Source: an uncultured Winogradskyella sp. (GTDB taxonomy: Bacteria; Bacteroidota; Bacteroidia; Flavobacteriales; Flavobacteriaceae). From it: 64,000 nucleotides of DNA. Numbering within the stretch: the first letter of the stretch is position 1; each line of letters begins with the position of its first letter. The notes under the pieces were generated by a model. That model ran no database searches, had not been told where the DNA came from, and saw only the letters and a program-made list of their open reading frames with translations. The stretch covers positions 61,476 through 125,475 of the forward strand of contig NZ_CANMCZ010000008.1 of the NCBI RefSeq assembly GCF_947496485.1, written 5' to 3'. Positions 8,892 to 18,045 of the stretch are shown here, piece by piece. The position numbers were made by a program, and so were the translations under genes.

Positions 8892-9653
8892 TTGAAAATT
8901 ACGTTTTTAGGAACAGGTACATCACAAGGAATCCCGATAATTGGAAGTACACATCCTGTATGCCTAAGCGAAGACACTAAAGACAAGCGACTTCGTGTGT
9001 CTATTCTAGTAGAATGGAATGATTATACTTTTGTTGTTGACTGTGGACCAGATTTTAGACAACAAATGTTAAGAGCAAATGTTTCAAAAATCGATGGCAT
9101 CATTTTTACACACGAGCATGCAGACCATACTATGGGTTTAGACGATATTAGACCATTTTTCTTTAGACAAGGAGATATTCCCTTGTATGCACATCAACGC
9201 GTTTTCAAAGCTTTAGAAAAGCGTTTCGACTATATTTTCACAACTAAAAAGAAATATCCTGGAGTCCCAAGTGTCACCAAGAATGAAGTAAAGAATGAAC
9301 CTTTTTTAGCAGGAAAGCTCAATGTTATTCCTGTGGAAGGTTTGCATTACAAACTTCAGGTATTTGGCTACCGATTTAAAGAATTTGCTTATCTAACCGA
9401 CATGAAAACAATAGCGGATGATGAAGTTGAAAAACTTCAAAATTTAGAGGTTCTGGTTGTAAATGCATTAAGAATCGAGCCACATATATCTCATTTCAAT
9501 TTAGAAGAAGCACTTAAATTTATTGAACGTGTAAAACCGAAACGAGCTTATTTAACACACATTAGTCATCTTTTAGGATTCCATAACGAGGTACAACAAA
9601 AATTACCTGACAACGTTTTTTTAGCATACGATAACTTACAAATTACCATATAG
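8892..9653 (+). CDS. MBL-fold metallo-hydrolase, PhnP-like
   Basis: A 253-residue metallo-beta-lactamase fold hydrolase. The N-terminus KITFLGTGTSQGIP is typical of PhnP-like phosphodiesterases. The metal-binding motif HEHADH appears near residue 77, with further ligands in DCGPDF and near the C-terminal HISHLLG. I choose the TTG at 8892 because it gives the compact family N-terminus; the TTG at 8871 would add seven residues and cannot be excluded. The substrate is unknown; PhnP itself acts on cyclic phosphoribosyl compounds, but no phn genes are near. A small membrane-anchored protein gene follows after two bases, suggesting an operon. Confidence 0.88.
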   Translation: MKITFLGTGTSQGIPIIGSTHPVCLSEDTKDKRLRVSILVEWNDYTFVVDCGPDFRQQMLRANVSKIDGIIFTHEHADHTMGLDDIRPFFFRQGDIPLYAHQRVFKALEKRFDYIFTTKKKYPGVPSVTKNEVKNEPFLAGKLNVIPVEGLHYKLQVFGYRFKEFAYLTDMKTIADDEVEKLQNLEVLVVNALRIEPHISHFNLEEALKFIERVKPKRAYLTHISHLLGFHNEVQQKLPDNVFLAYDNLQITI

Positions 9654-9655
9654 AT

Positions 9656-10165
9656 ATGAAGAGTAGAATTTTTATGTATTTGTTTATTTTCTCAGTGTTG
9701 TTAATCATTTTTCAATATGTGAATTCAAAAAACATTATAGATAAGTACGAAGAAGATATAAAAACGTTCAAGTCTAAAATTGCTGAAAACGAAAAATCTA
9801 TTGCTGAATTAGAAGAGGAAAATTTTGACCTTAACTACTTTAACATTGATCGTAATGACAATGCCTTAGATTATTTTATTGCTCAAGGTTATAATGCAGA
9901 TGAGTTAATTACAGCAATCACAGAGGGGCTTTATAATATGAATAATTATGAGGGTGACGATCATCCAATAGTGCCTTACGTATCTTTAACAGATTCTAAA
10001 TTGCTAATCAATAAAATTAGAATAGTTAATCACAAATGGATTTTAGCAAACTTTACAGATGGAGAATATTGGGGAGAAATATTTGTTACGTATTCTATTG
10101 ATGAAGATAACAATTTAAAGTACAAACTGGCTGAGCATTTATTATATCAGAAGATTAATAATTAA
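9656..10165 (+). CDS. Membrane-anchored coiled-coil protein of unknown function
   Basis: The 169 residues begin with one hydrophobic helix (FMYLFIFSVLLIIFQYV) and continue with a charged coiled-coil-like stretch rich in E and K (residues 25-55), then a globular C-terminal domain. It is probably anchored in the inner membrane with the domain outside. It starts two bases after the metallo-hydrolase gene and overlaps the end of the convergent esterase gene by four bases. I do not recognise the family. Confidence 0.8.
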   Translation: MKSRIFMYLFIFSVLLIIFQYVNSKNIIDKYEEDIKTFKSKIAENEKSIAELEEENFDLNYFNIDRNDNALDYFIAQGYNADELITAITEGLYNMNNYEGDDHPIVPYVSLTDSKLLINKIRIVNHKWILANFTDGEYWGEIFVTYSIDEDNNLKYKLAEHLLYQKINN

Positions 10166-10806
10166 ATATACTGCTTTAACCAATCCTTTAAATCATAAAA
10201 ATTTTGTGGTGCAACTCCATGTCCAACAGGATATTCTTTGTAAACATGGCTAACATCTAAAGCTTTTAAAAAGGCTGGTGTTTTTCTAGCCCAATCCACA
10301 GGAATAACCTGGTCTACTGAGCCATGTGAACAGAAAAAGTTTAAATGTGCTACATCTTTTTCTTCAATAGAGTCTGGTAAAATAGCTTCATTTATATAGC
10401 CACTTAAAGCCACAATATTTTTTATTTTTTCAGGATAGGTGAGTGCTACAGCATAGCTCAAAATAGTACCTTGACTAAAGCCCAAAAGTGTTATGCTATC
10501 TGAGTTTACAGCATATGTTTTACATGCATAATCAATAAATTCTGAAATAAAGCCTACAGACTGCTTAGCTTGTTCATCATCACTCCATTTACCTTTTTCT
10601 GCATCAAAATTAATAGCATACCAGGCATTACCATAAGGTTGCATAGCGTAAGGAGCTCTTAATGAGATAATCATTAATTCTTCAGGTAACTCTGAGGCGA
10701 ATGAAAATAAATCATTTTCATCACTCCCATAACCATGACACATAATTAATAGCGGAGCGTTTTCTTTTAAAGTAGAAGGTCTTTTGATGTAATGTAGGTT
10801 TGTCAT
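10162..10806 (-). CDS. Alpha/beta hydrolase, carboxylesterase/phospholipase type
   Basis: A 214-residue cytoplasmic serine hydrolase resembling the carboxylesterase/YpfH group. The nucleophile elbow is GFSQG (LLGFSQGTILSYA, near residue 113). The acid is likely in the SVDQVIPV segment and the histidine in YPVGHGVAP. No signal peptide is present. It is the last gene of a tight minus-strand set with the BatA-domain, dihydroorotase-like and Tic20-like genes, and begins two bases after the preceding stop. The natural substrate is unknown. Confidence 0.9.
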   Translation of the reverse strand: MTNLHYIKRPSTLKENAPLLIMCHGYGSDENDLFSFASELPEELMIISLRAPYAMQPYGNAWYAINFDAEKGKWSDDEQAKQSVGFISEFIDYACKTYAVNSDSITLLGFSQGTILSYAVALTYPEKIKNIVALSGYINEAILPDSIEEKDVAHLNFFCSHGSVDQVIPVDWARKTPAFLKALDVSHVYKEYPVGHGVAPQNFYDLKDWLKQYI

Positions 10807-10808
10807 AC

Positions 10809-11141
10809 TTATTGACCGATAGATTTAAATAGGTTTTGAAAAAAATCACCAAGAATCGGTATTTTATTTTCCTTTCCGGTAAGTGCACCAAAAATGCCAT
10901 AAAGAAATAAAACAGAAAAAAAAATCCAAAACGACATACTTACCATCATACTATCCAAACTACTTATTATATAACCTATAGCTATATAAAGAAGCCCTAA
11001 GCCTAAAGCTTGTCTTGTATGAAATGTAGTAAATGTATTTCGCTTTTCTTGATTCATAAAAAAAGCAATCAAAGTACCTATTAGTGTTAAGTATGCAACT
11101 AATGCTAAGGTTTTACCTTCTTCAATAGTGTTTTGATTCAT
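10809..11141 (-). CDS. Small Tic20/DUF4870-like membrane protein
   Basis: A 110-residue protein with three hydrophobic segments. The conserved motif NTFTTFHTRQALGLGL, in which a charged loop precedes the second helix, is typical of the Tic20/DUF4870-like import-component group found in Bacteroidota. Function in bacteria is not established. It overlaps the upstream dihydroorotase-like stop by one base and is followed by the esterase gene, so it is part of the operon. Confidence 0.8.
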   Translation of the reverse strand: MNQNTIEEGKTLALVAYLTLIGTLIAFFMNQEKRNTFTTFHTRQALGLGLLYIAIGYIISSLDSMMVSMSFWIFFSVLFLYGIFGALTGKENKIPILGDFFQNLFKSIGQ

Positions 11142-12394
11142 TATTTTAATACAATTTTATTGTTAGCAATAATACCATAGGTTTCACCTTTGAGTGTTTT
11201 ATCAAAAAAGGCACTATTCTTAGATCGGGAAGAGATGTGAGTAGTTTTAAATATGTAATCTTTATCTGGATTGAACAGACTTAAATTAGCTTTTTCACCT
11301 TCGTTTATACTAGATTCAGAAATTCCAAATCTAGATTTTCCTTGGGTTAAAAGACTTATAGTTTTTTTAGTTGTAAATATATTTTGTAGTGCGCCAAAAG
11401 CAGATTCTAATCCAATAGTTCCGTATTTAGCATAATCGAATTCTATTTTTTTATCTTCAATATCAATAGGGTTGTGATCTGTGGTTACCATATCAATAGT
11501 GCCATCTTTTAGGCCTTCAATTAAGGCATCACAATCTGTTTGAGTTCTTAGAGGTGGCAACACTTTAAAATTAGTGTCAAAACTGTTGAGTACTTCATCT
11601 GTAAATATTAGGTTATGAATTGCAACACTGCATGTTACATCTAATTTCTTAGCTTTTGCAGCTCTAATTAACTCCACTGATTTTACAGTTGAAATGGTTG
11701 GAATATGCAATTTACCTTCGGTATATTCTAATAGGAATAAATCTCTAGCTACCTGTAATTCTTCAGCTAAAGCCGGATTTCCTTTTAATCCAAGTTTGGT
11801 GCTATTAATATGCTCATTAGCAACACCAAGTCCAGATATCTTAGACTCCTGCGGAAATGAACAAACCAAACCATCAAAATTGCTTGCGTATTGCATTGCA
11901 ATCTTCATAAGATTAGGATTAGAAATGGGTTTTTGGTAATCATAAAATGCAACTGCACCAGCATTGGTCATATCAAACAATTCTGCTAAATTTTCGCCTT
12001 TACTACCTTGTGTCAAAGCTCCAATAGGATAGAGGTTAACGGCGTTATCATTGGCTTTAGATTTCACAAACGTAATATCTGCATAGCTATCAATAACAGG
12101 ATTAGAATTGGCATTTAAGGCAACAGCAGTAAAACCTGAACGCGCTGCAGTTTTTAAACCATTGATAATCGTTTCGCGTTCTTCATAACCAGGTTCGCCG
12201 AAGGACACACTACTATCAAACCAACCTTGCGAAACATGCAAATTATCTAGCTTTATTTCTTTATAATTTTTTGGATTGGAAATTCGTTTAGAGATCTTAG
12301 AAATACGACCTTTTTCAATTAAAATATCAACCGTTTCATTGTGAAAATCACTTTTAGAATCAACGATGGTTGCAGATTTTATGAGTGCGTTCAT
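11141..12394 (-). CDS. Dihydroorotase-like amidohydrolase lacking the HxH metal motif
   Basis: The 417 residues align in layout with the PyrC type of dihydroorotase found in aspartate transcarbamoylase complexes: a small N-terminal strand domain, a TIM-barrel, the conserved VTTDHNPI motif near residue 300 and the GTIGLESAFG segment. However, the metal-binding DxHxH at the end of the first strand is replaced by WFDSSVSFGEPG, so both histidines are gone. True dihydroorotase activity is therefore unlikely. Non-catalytic dihydroorotase homologues that support aspartate transcarbamoylase are known in other bacteria, and a similar role is possible here. It overlaps the BatA-domain gene by four bases. 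Confidence 0.85.
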   Translation of the reverse strand: MNALIKSATIVDSKSDFHNETVDILIEKGRISKISKRISNPKNYKEIKLDNLHVSQGWFDSSVSFGEPGYEERETIINGLKTAARSGFTAVALNANSNPVIDSYADITFVKSKANDNAVNLYPIGALTQGSKGENLAELFDMTNAGAVAFYDYQKPISNPNLMKIAMQYASNFDGLVCSFPQESKISGLGVANEHINSTKLGLKGNPALAEELQVARDLFLLEYTEGKLHIPTISTVKSVELIRAAKAKKLDVTCSVAIHNLIFTDEVLNSFDTNFKVLPPLRTQTDCDALIEGLKDGTIDMVTTDHNPIDIEDKKIEFDYAKYGTIGLESAFGALQNIFTTKKTISLLTQGKSRFGISESSINEGEKANLSLFNPDKDYIFKTTHISSRSKNSAFFDKTLKGETYGIIANNKIVLK

Positions 12395-14316
12395 TTAAGA
12401 TATTTTAGTAGTAGCATTTCAATAATTAAAAATACTAGTGCAAAAATAACAAACCATTTCCATAGCGCATTAACATTTGTGTTACTTTTTATAGTATTGA
12501 TAGTTGCAGCGAGACTAGAGTCGGTTGTTGTGTTTTCTAATTGATTTAAATCATAATAACTAAGCACACTTTCATCTCTGTTGTAATTAAAGCTTAGGTT
12601 CTGAATAGTAACATCTTTATTCTTTACATTAAAAATACCAGCTCTATTAGGAAAATCATTAGTTTCAATAACTACAGATTTGCTATATGTTTTTTGCAAC
12701 GGGATCACTGAAGCATCCTCAGAAGTTAATGTTAGAATATCATCCTGACCAATTACTGCACTAATTGCTATTGAGTTTGGTTCACCAACTGTATAATATA
12801 GTTTAGAGAGCTTTAAACTCTGAAGACCCATATTATATAATACCGGAACAATAAGCTGCGAATTTTTAAAGTTAGAATTGTTTGTATTTAATGCTGAAGA
12901 AAATGCATATGAATTAGCATTACCTACTAAAAAAGGAGAGCCATCTTCATAGGATAAAACACTATTTGCATTTGAAGAAAATCGATAAGACATATCAACT
13001 TTTGGATATTGAAAGTTACTTACTTTAGAATAAAAAGCATTGGCCAAAAGTGGATGATTATAATTAATACTAGTAATGCGTTTTTCGTTAGAATTTACAT
13101 CATTAATATTGAAAATTGATTGACTTCTAAAAAATTGATTATAAGAGTTTAAATCTATTTTTATTGAAGGAATAATTAAAATACTTCCTCCATCATTTTT
13201 AAAAGCATCAATTGCTGATTTAAGAGCATTTGAAATAGCATCTAGTTCATTTAGAATAATAAGATTCTGATCAGGAATTAAATTAAAATTTAAAGCCTCT
13301 AGTTTGAAACTTTTAAAGTCAAATTCATCATCTGTATAAATACGTTTTAAGTAGGAATCATCAGCTATTCCATTTATAGCTAAAACTTTAATTTTTGGTT
13401 TCGAATTGATATTAAAATAGAACGAATTATCGTATTGCAAGCTCGCATCGTCTATAACGAGTTTTCCATTTACAATAATATTATTGGAAACCGTAAATGT
13501 AGCTTCTTCTTTATCCTTAATGCTAATAGCACTCTTTGCTAGTAAAGTTTCCTCATTAAATAGAGAAATAGAAACATTGTCTATGGGTTGAGATTGATTT
13601 GAAAGTATAACATTAATATCTAAAGTTTCGGCAGTAGTATTTGAAATGTATATGCTGTCAATGCTAATATTCGAAACCAAATTAGATTTTGGCTGCACTA
13701 ATTTCAGTTCAATAGTATTGTCTTCTTCAAAGTTTAACGGATTACTATTTTGCTGAAAATCGGATACTAATACTAAATTTTTGGTTGAAGCTTCGTCATC
13801 AGAAAACAACTGTTTGCCTTTTAAATAGGCAGCATCGTAATTAAGTTGCGTAGGAGAGTTCGTTAACTGAATTAAATCATTTTTTAATGCCTTAACTGTT
13901 GTATTTCTATAAGTATTATCGTTAGTAAATAGACTAATTGCCTCGTCTTCTGGCAAAGTATTTATAATATCTTGAATAGCTTCATTTAATAAGGTACCAT
14001 TAGTTCCTTTGGTTTGCATGCTAAAGGAATTGTCTAGGTAAACAACGGTTTCCTGGGCTTCGTTAAAATCTTTGGTATTTGGAATAAATGGTTGAGCAAA
14101 TGCTAAAATAGCGCATGCTAAAAGGAGCATTCTAGTGAGTAAGGTTAACCATTTTTTGAGTTGCGAGCTTTTCCTAGTTTGAAGTTTTACAGATTTTAAA
14201 AACTTTACATTGGTAAACTGAACTTTCTGAAAACGACGTAATTGAAATAGATGAATAAGGATAGGAATAACCAGTAAAAATAAAGCGTAAAGTAATTCGG
14301 GATTCTTAAACTGCAT
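12391..14316 (-). CDS. BatA-domain and VWA-like membrane protein
   Basis: The 641 residues start with the BatA N-terminal module: a first helix (LLYALFLLVIPILIHLF), a conserved RRFQKVQFTNVKFLK segment, and a second helix ending FAQPFIP. A von Willebrand A-like domain follows (VVYLDNSFSMQTKG, the MIDAS DxSxS motif, near residue 92). The C-terminus has a last helix (WKWFVIFALVFLIIEML). This is the Bacteroidota BatA/aerotolerance-like group, whose role is unclear. It is the first gene of the operon with the dihydroorotase-like, Tic20-like and esterase genes. Confidence 0.9.
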   Translation of the reverse strand: MQFKNPELLYALFLLVIPILIHLFQLRRFQKVQFTNVKFLKSVKLQTRKSSQLKKWLTLLTRMLLLACAILAFAQPFIPNTKDFNEAQETVVYLDNSFSMQTKGTNGTLLNEAIQDIINTLPEDEAISLFTNDNTYRNTTVKALKNDLIQLTNSPTQLNYDAAYLKGKQLFSDDEASTKNLVLVSDFQQNSNPLNFEEDNTIELKLVQPKSNLVSNISIDSIYISNTTAETLDINVILSNQSQPIDNVSISLFNEETLLAKSAISIKDKEEATFTVSNNIIVNGKLVIDDASLQYDNSFYFNINSKPKIKVLAINGIADDSYLKRIYTDDEFDFKSFKLEALNFNLIPDQNLIILNELDAISNALKSAIDAFKNDGGSILIIPSIKIDLNSYNQFFRSQSIFNINDVNSNEKRITSINYNHPLLANAFYSKVSNFQYPKVDMSYRFSSNANSVLSYEDGSPFLVGNANSYAFSSALNTNNSNFKNSQLIVPVLYNMGLQSLKLSKLYYTVGEPNSIAISAVIGQDDILTLTSEDASVIPLQKTYSKSVVIETNDFPNRAGIFNVKNKDVTIQNLSFNYNRDESVLSYYDLNQLENTTTDSSLAATINTIKSNTNVNALWKWFVIFALVFLIIEMLLLKYLK

Positions 14317-14358
14317 TCCTTGTTATTTAAAGACTTTTTTTGGTTTGTCTTAATAGTT

Positions 14359-14366
14359 CAAATATA
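14359..14366 (-). promoter_or_regulatory. Putative -7 box for the BatA-domain operon
   Basis: The minus strand reads TATATTTG, matching TAnnTTTG, 42 bases before the start codon. No good -33 TTTG is seen at the expected distance. Confidence 0.4.
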
Positions 14367-14406
14367 GAAAATGCAAAACGATAACTGCATTTCGCTTTTG
14401 AGAATT

Positions 14407-15414
14407 TTAACAGAAAAAGAAATAATCAATCATAGATTGCATGTTTTGAGTCTCAAAATAGGCTTTGATTTCCTTTTGGGCATCTTCATTTGCAACTGTA
14501 ACAATACTTTGCGGATGATTTAGCTCTGAGAGATAATCAAAATTTAAGAGCTCTTCTCCATAAATATGCTTTCCTATTTTCTTTGGATTGTCACAGATCC
14601 AGTAGAATGGAATGTTGTTTTTCAGAAGTAATTTAGCAAGTTTTTTTCCTTTTGTGCCAGCTCCCCAAATTGCCAGAGGTCTGGAAGCATCATAATTCAA
14701 CTCTAAAAAGTAATCTACTTTAAGATCTAGAAAAGAATTTTCTGCATAATGCTCATGAGTTCTTGAAGTTCTTGTACTGTAATCGCGCCAATAGAGTAGG
14801 ACTTCGTTACAAGGAATACAAGTGTAACCAGCTCTGTAAAACCGAAATGCCAAATCATAATCTTCTGGGTATCGACTTGGATTAAAACCATCACAAGCTT
14901 CAAAATCTTCTCTGTGTAGCATCCAACATGGAGAAGGAATGACACATTCTTTATAGATTTCAGAATAATTGCTTCCGGTTTTGGTGAGTCTATTTAGCCA
15001 TTTTTCATATTTAGCAAAGCCTTCGCTAAGGCCATCAGCTCTAAAGTACTTTACTTGTCCAAGTGCTAGATGTTTTAAACCATGTTTTTCAAGACCTTCC
15101 AACATAACTTGTAACCGAATTGGTGTCATCTTATCATCACTGTCCATTCTGGTAATATATTCGCCTTTACAGTTATTATAAGCTGTTTGGAGCGCATTTA
15201 TAATGCCTTGACCTTTATTCTTAAGAGGTATAACTCGCTTGTCTTTTTTGCTAAACCTTTCAACAATAGCATAAGATGAGTCCTCAGAACCATCATCAAC
15301 AAAAACAGCCTCCCAATTTGTATAGGTTTGCGTTAATATGGAGTCTATACATTCAGAAATAAAAGCTTCTGTATTTTTAAAAGGGACCAAAATGCTAACT
15401 AGAGGTTGAGACAT
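14407..15414 (-). CDS. Family 2 glycosyltransferase
   Basis: A 335-residue GT-A fold glycosyltransferase. The nucleotide-sugar block VSILVPFKNTEAFI opens the protein, followed by EAVFVDDGSEDSS and the metal-binding YITRMDSDD. The C-terminal 90 residues form a separate domain beginning with LAIWGAGTKGKKLAKLLL, a nucleotide-binding-like glycine motif. The enzyme probably acts at the cytoplasmic face on a surface glycan, with donor and acceptor unknown. It stands alone rather than in a polysaccharide cluster. Family membership is secure. Confidence 0.92.
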   Translation of the reverse strand: MSQPLVSILVPFKNTEAFISECIDSILTQTYTNWEAVFVDDGSEDSSYAIVERFSKKDKRVIPLKNKGQGIINALQTAYNNCKGEYITRMDSDDKMTPIRLQVMLEGLEKHGLKHLALGQVKYFRADGLSEGFAKYEKWLNRLTKTGSNYSEIYKECVIPSPCWMLHREDFEACDGFNPSRYPEDYDLAFRFYRAGYTCIPCNEVLLYWRDYSTRTSRTHEHYAENSFLDLKVDYFLELNYDASRPLAIWGAGTKGKKLAKLLLKNNIPFYWICDNPKKIGKHIYGEELLNFDYLSELNHPQSIVTVANEDAQKEIKAYFETQNMQSMIDYFFFC

Positions 15415-15434
15415 ACCGCGAATTTAACAAAACC

Positions 15435-15468
15435 TTTAGATTTTAAGTAGTAACAGATTGTAGATTTG
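15435..15468 (+). promoter_or_regulatory. Putative promoter of the M61 peptidase gene
   Basis: TAGATTTG at 15461-15468 matches the -7 consensus TAnnTTTG and lies 31 bases before the ATG; a TTTA at 15435 is an imperfect -33 element at slightly long spacing. Confidence 0.4.
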
Positions 15469-15499
15469 CAACACTAGTAAAAAAACTAAAAATTTTAGC

Positions 15500-17392
15500 A
15501 TGAAGAATTATTTAGCCATTATTGGCTTAAGTGCAATTTTGGTAGGTTGTGGATCAGCAAAACCAAAAATGGATGATTTAGCAGTAAGCAACCCAATAGA
15601 AACTGCCTTAGATTTAACAGCAGTTGTAGATGATAAAGTACCAGTGACTATTAATCCTGGTCGTTTTACTACTGAAACTGTAACTTACAGATTACCAAGA
15701 GTAGTACAGGGAACGTATTCTGTTAGTGACTTCGGAAAGTATATTGACGATTTTAAAGCTTTAGATTATGATGGCAATGAATTGGCTGTAATTAAAGCTG
15801 ATACAAATACATGGACTATTGCAGATGCTACTAAATTAGATAAGCTTCAATATTATGTCAATGATACTTTTGATATTGAATCTACAGGTGGAATAGGTGG
15901 TGAAAACCCATTTTCGCCAGCAGGAACTAATATAGAAGAGGATAACTACGTTTTAAACCTTCATGGATTTATTGGTTATTTCGATTCATTAAAGAATAAT
16001 CAGTACGCTTTAGATGTTACTGCTCCAGCTACGTTTGTAAGAACCTCTGCTTTAGAAGACAAGGGTATGAAATCTAGTGCAGATGGTACAGCCATTACTA
16101 GCAGTTATTTTGCACAACGCTATTTCGATATCACAGATAACCCAATGATGTATGGGAAATTAGATGTAGAAGAATTTATGGTTGGTGATATTAAGATCGT
16201 ATTGAGCGTTTATTCACCAAATAAAGTACATACAGCGGCAAGTCAGAAAGAGACTGTTTTTAAGATGATGCAAGCTCAGAAAGAATATTTGGGTGATGTA
16301 AATAGTACTCCGCGTTATGACATTTACCTTTATTTATCTGACGGTTCTGAAACGGCTCCAAAAGGTATGGGAGCTTTAGAACATCATACTTCTACAGTAG
16401 TGGTTTTACCAGAATCTTCTAGTAAAGAAGGTTTGGCAGCATCAATAATTGATGTGGTAGCGCATGAGTTTTTTCATATCGTAACTCCATTATCTGTGCA
16501 TTCTGAAGACGTTCACTATTTTGATTATAACAAACCAACATTCTCTAAGCATTTATGGATGTATGAAGGTGTAACAGAATATTTTGCGCAACACTTCCAA
16601 GTTTATGAAGGTTTAGTTGATAATGCTACATTTTATAATACCATGATGTCTAAAATCGATACCTCTAGACGTATGGATGATGCTATGAGTTTTACTATTA
16701 TGAGTGAGAACGTCTTAGATGAGCCATATGCTTCAAACTATTATAATGTATACATGAAAGGTGCCTTAATAGGCATGTGTATTGATATTTTAATGCGAAA
16801 AGAAAGTGATGGTAACAGAAGTATGTTATCCTTAATGAAAGAGCTATCTGCAAAGTATGGTAAAGAAAAGCCATTCGTAGATGATAATATTATAGCAGAA
16901 ATTACAGCAATGACTTATCCAAGTGTTGGTGAATTCTTAAAAACACATGTTGAAGGTGATGTGCCTATTAACTATGATGAATTTTTTGCAATGGCAGGAT
17001 TAATAAAAGGTGAAACCCAAGTTGAAACCAATTATATTTTTGCTGGTGGACAAAATGTTGTTTTTGATGCAGACCAAGGAAGAGGGTTAATTAAATTTTC
17101 ACCAATGGCATTAAAGAATTCGTTTTGGGCATCTCAAGGCGTGCAAGCAGATGATATTATATTAAAAGTAAATGGTGAGGATTTAACTTTAACAAATGCA
17201 AACCAAGTTATCACAGGTATGTTTAGTTGGACAGAAGGTCAGGAGATTACTATGGATTTGGAACGTAATGGTGAACCAGTTACAATCAAAGCGACATTAA
17301 CTAAACCCACAGCATTGAGCGAAGGGTTGATTGAAGATGAAAATGCTACTGATGCTCAGAAAGCATTGAGAGCAGCTTGGCTGAAAGGTTAG
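15500..17392 (+). CDS. M61-family metallopeptidase lipoprotein with PDZ domain
   Basis: A 630-residue exported peptidase. The signal ends with a lipobox (LVGCGSAK), so it is a lipoprotein. The M61 (glycyl aminopeptidase) catalytic motif HEFFH appears near residue 322, with the third ligand glutamate in WMYEGVTEYFAQH. A PDZ domain is found near residues 530-600 (GVQADDIILKVNGEDL). This matches the family layout of a N-terminal beta domain, peptidase and PDZ. It probably trims short peptides at the envelope. It is monocistronic with its own promoter and terminator. Confidence 0.93.
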   Translation: MKNYLAIIGLSAILVGCGSAKPKMDDLAVSNPIETALDLTAVVDDKVPVTINPGRFTTETVTYRLPRVVQGTYSVSDFGKYIDDFKALDYDGNELAVIKADTNTWTIADATKLDKLQYYVNDTFDIESTGGIGGENPFSPAGTNIEEDNYVLNLHGFIGYFDSLKNNQYALDVTAPATFVRTSALEDKGMKSSADGTAITSSYFAQRYFDITDNPMMYGKLDVEEFMVGDIKIVLSVYSPNKVHTAASQKETVFKMMQAQKEYLGDVNSTPRYDIYLYLSDGSETAPKGMGALEHHTSTVVVLPESSSKEGLAASIIDVVAHEFFHIVTPLSVHSEDVHYFDYNKPTFSKHLWMYEGVTEYFAQHFQVYEGLVDNATFYNTMMSKIDTSRRMDDAMSFTIMSENVLDEPYASNYYNVYMKGALIGMCIDILMRKESDGNRSMLSLMKELSAKYGKEKPFVDDNIIAEITAMTYPSVGEFLKTHVEGDVPINYDEFFAMAGLIKGETQVETNYIFAGGQNVVFDADQGRGLIKFSPMALKNSFWASQGVQADDIILKVNGEDLTLTNANQVITGMFSWTEGQEITMDLERNGEPVTIKATLTKPTALSEGLIEDENATDAQKALRAAWLKG

Positions 17393-17412
17393 GATATATT
17401 TATTATAAAATT

Positions 17413-17440
17413 AAAGGCTTCCAAATGGAAGCCTTTTTTT
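17413..17440 (+). terminator. Intrinsic terminator after the M61 peptidase gene
   Basis: AAAGGCTTCCA pairs with TGGAAGCCTTT around a short loop and is followed by a run of T. Confidence 0.88.
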
Positions 17441-17531
17441 GTTGGTTAGTTTGTGTTTTTGATGCTGAACTAAATTAATATGCAATGATTGTGTTTTATA
17501 AGTTCAACTAATGAAAGCCGAAAAGCCTCTT

Positions 17532-17636
17532 GTTTGTCATCCTGAACTCGTTTCAGGATCTAGTTTAATATAGTTCTATGTTCAAGATGCTGAAATACTG
17601 AAATCAGTTCAGCACAGGCAAGTTCAGCATGACAAC
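17532..17636. repeat. Pair of short palindromic repeats (TGAAC-TTGTTTCA type)
   Basis: Two inverted copies of a recurring element lie at 17532-17561 (GTCATCCTGAAC...TTTCAGGATC) and 17585-17636 (GATGCTGAA...TTCAGCATGAC). Each is itself an imperfect palindrome. Copies recur at 17.7, 18.05, 18.13, 18.19, 19.73, 19.79, 20.72 and 26.75-26.82 kb, always between genes or at gene ends. Confidence 0.85.
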
Positions 17637-17681
17637 GGTTTTGGCTATTACTATTATTTAATGAAACGAAAAAGTTAAAGG

Positions 17682-17710
17682 TTTGTCATCCTGAACTTGT
17701 TTCAGGATCT
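17682..17710. repeat. Short palindromic repeat overlapping the GIY-YIG gene end
   Basis: This copy reads GTCATCCTGAACTTGTTTCA and continues GGATCT. The TCA at 17702-17704 is the reverse complement of the TGA stop codon of the adjacent GIY-YIG gene, so the repeat supplies the last codons of that gene. Confidence 0.85.
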
Positions 17711-18013
17711 GGAGTCTAATCGATTCCATAAATCATCCCAATTGGGATTAGACTTCTCAATAAGATTAATTTTCCATTGACGTCTCCAATTTTTTATCTG
17801 CTTTTCTCGTTTAATAGCATCTTCAACATATTGAAATTCTTCAAAATAAACGAGTCTTTTTAATCTATATTTTGAAGTAAATGAACTGCCTTGACCATCA
17901 TTATGTCTTTCCATTCTATCATCAATACCACCTGTAAAACCTGTATATAAAACACCTTTTGGTTTGTTAGTTATTATGTAAACCCAATAATTATGGTAAT
18001 CTCTTTTTGGCAC
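17702..18013 (-). CDS. GIY-YIG nuclease-domain protein between palindromic repeats
   Basis: A 103-residue single-domain GIY-YIG protein of the UPF0213/YhbQ-like group. The motif appears as WVYIITN...VLYTGFTGGIDDRMERHN, with the catalytic arginine in the second part and a glutamate in the KREKQIKNWRR region. It lacks other domains. The stop codon lies inside a palindromic repeat, and further copies lie on the upstream side (18.05 kb) and beyond. Small GIY-YIG genes next to such repeats are common in Bacteroidota genomes, which suggests a link between nuclease and repeat. Activity and substrate are unproven. Confidence 0.88.
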   Translation of the reverse strand: MPKRDYHNYWVYIITNKPKGVLYTGFTGGIDDRMERHNDGQGSSFTSKYRLKRLVYFEEFQYVEDAIKREKQIKNWRRQWKINLIEKSNPNWDDLWNRLDSRS

Positions 18014-18045
18014 TGTCTATGTTTTTAGATGCTGATGGTTAGTTT

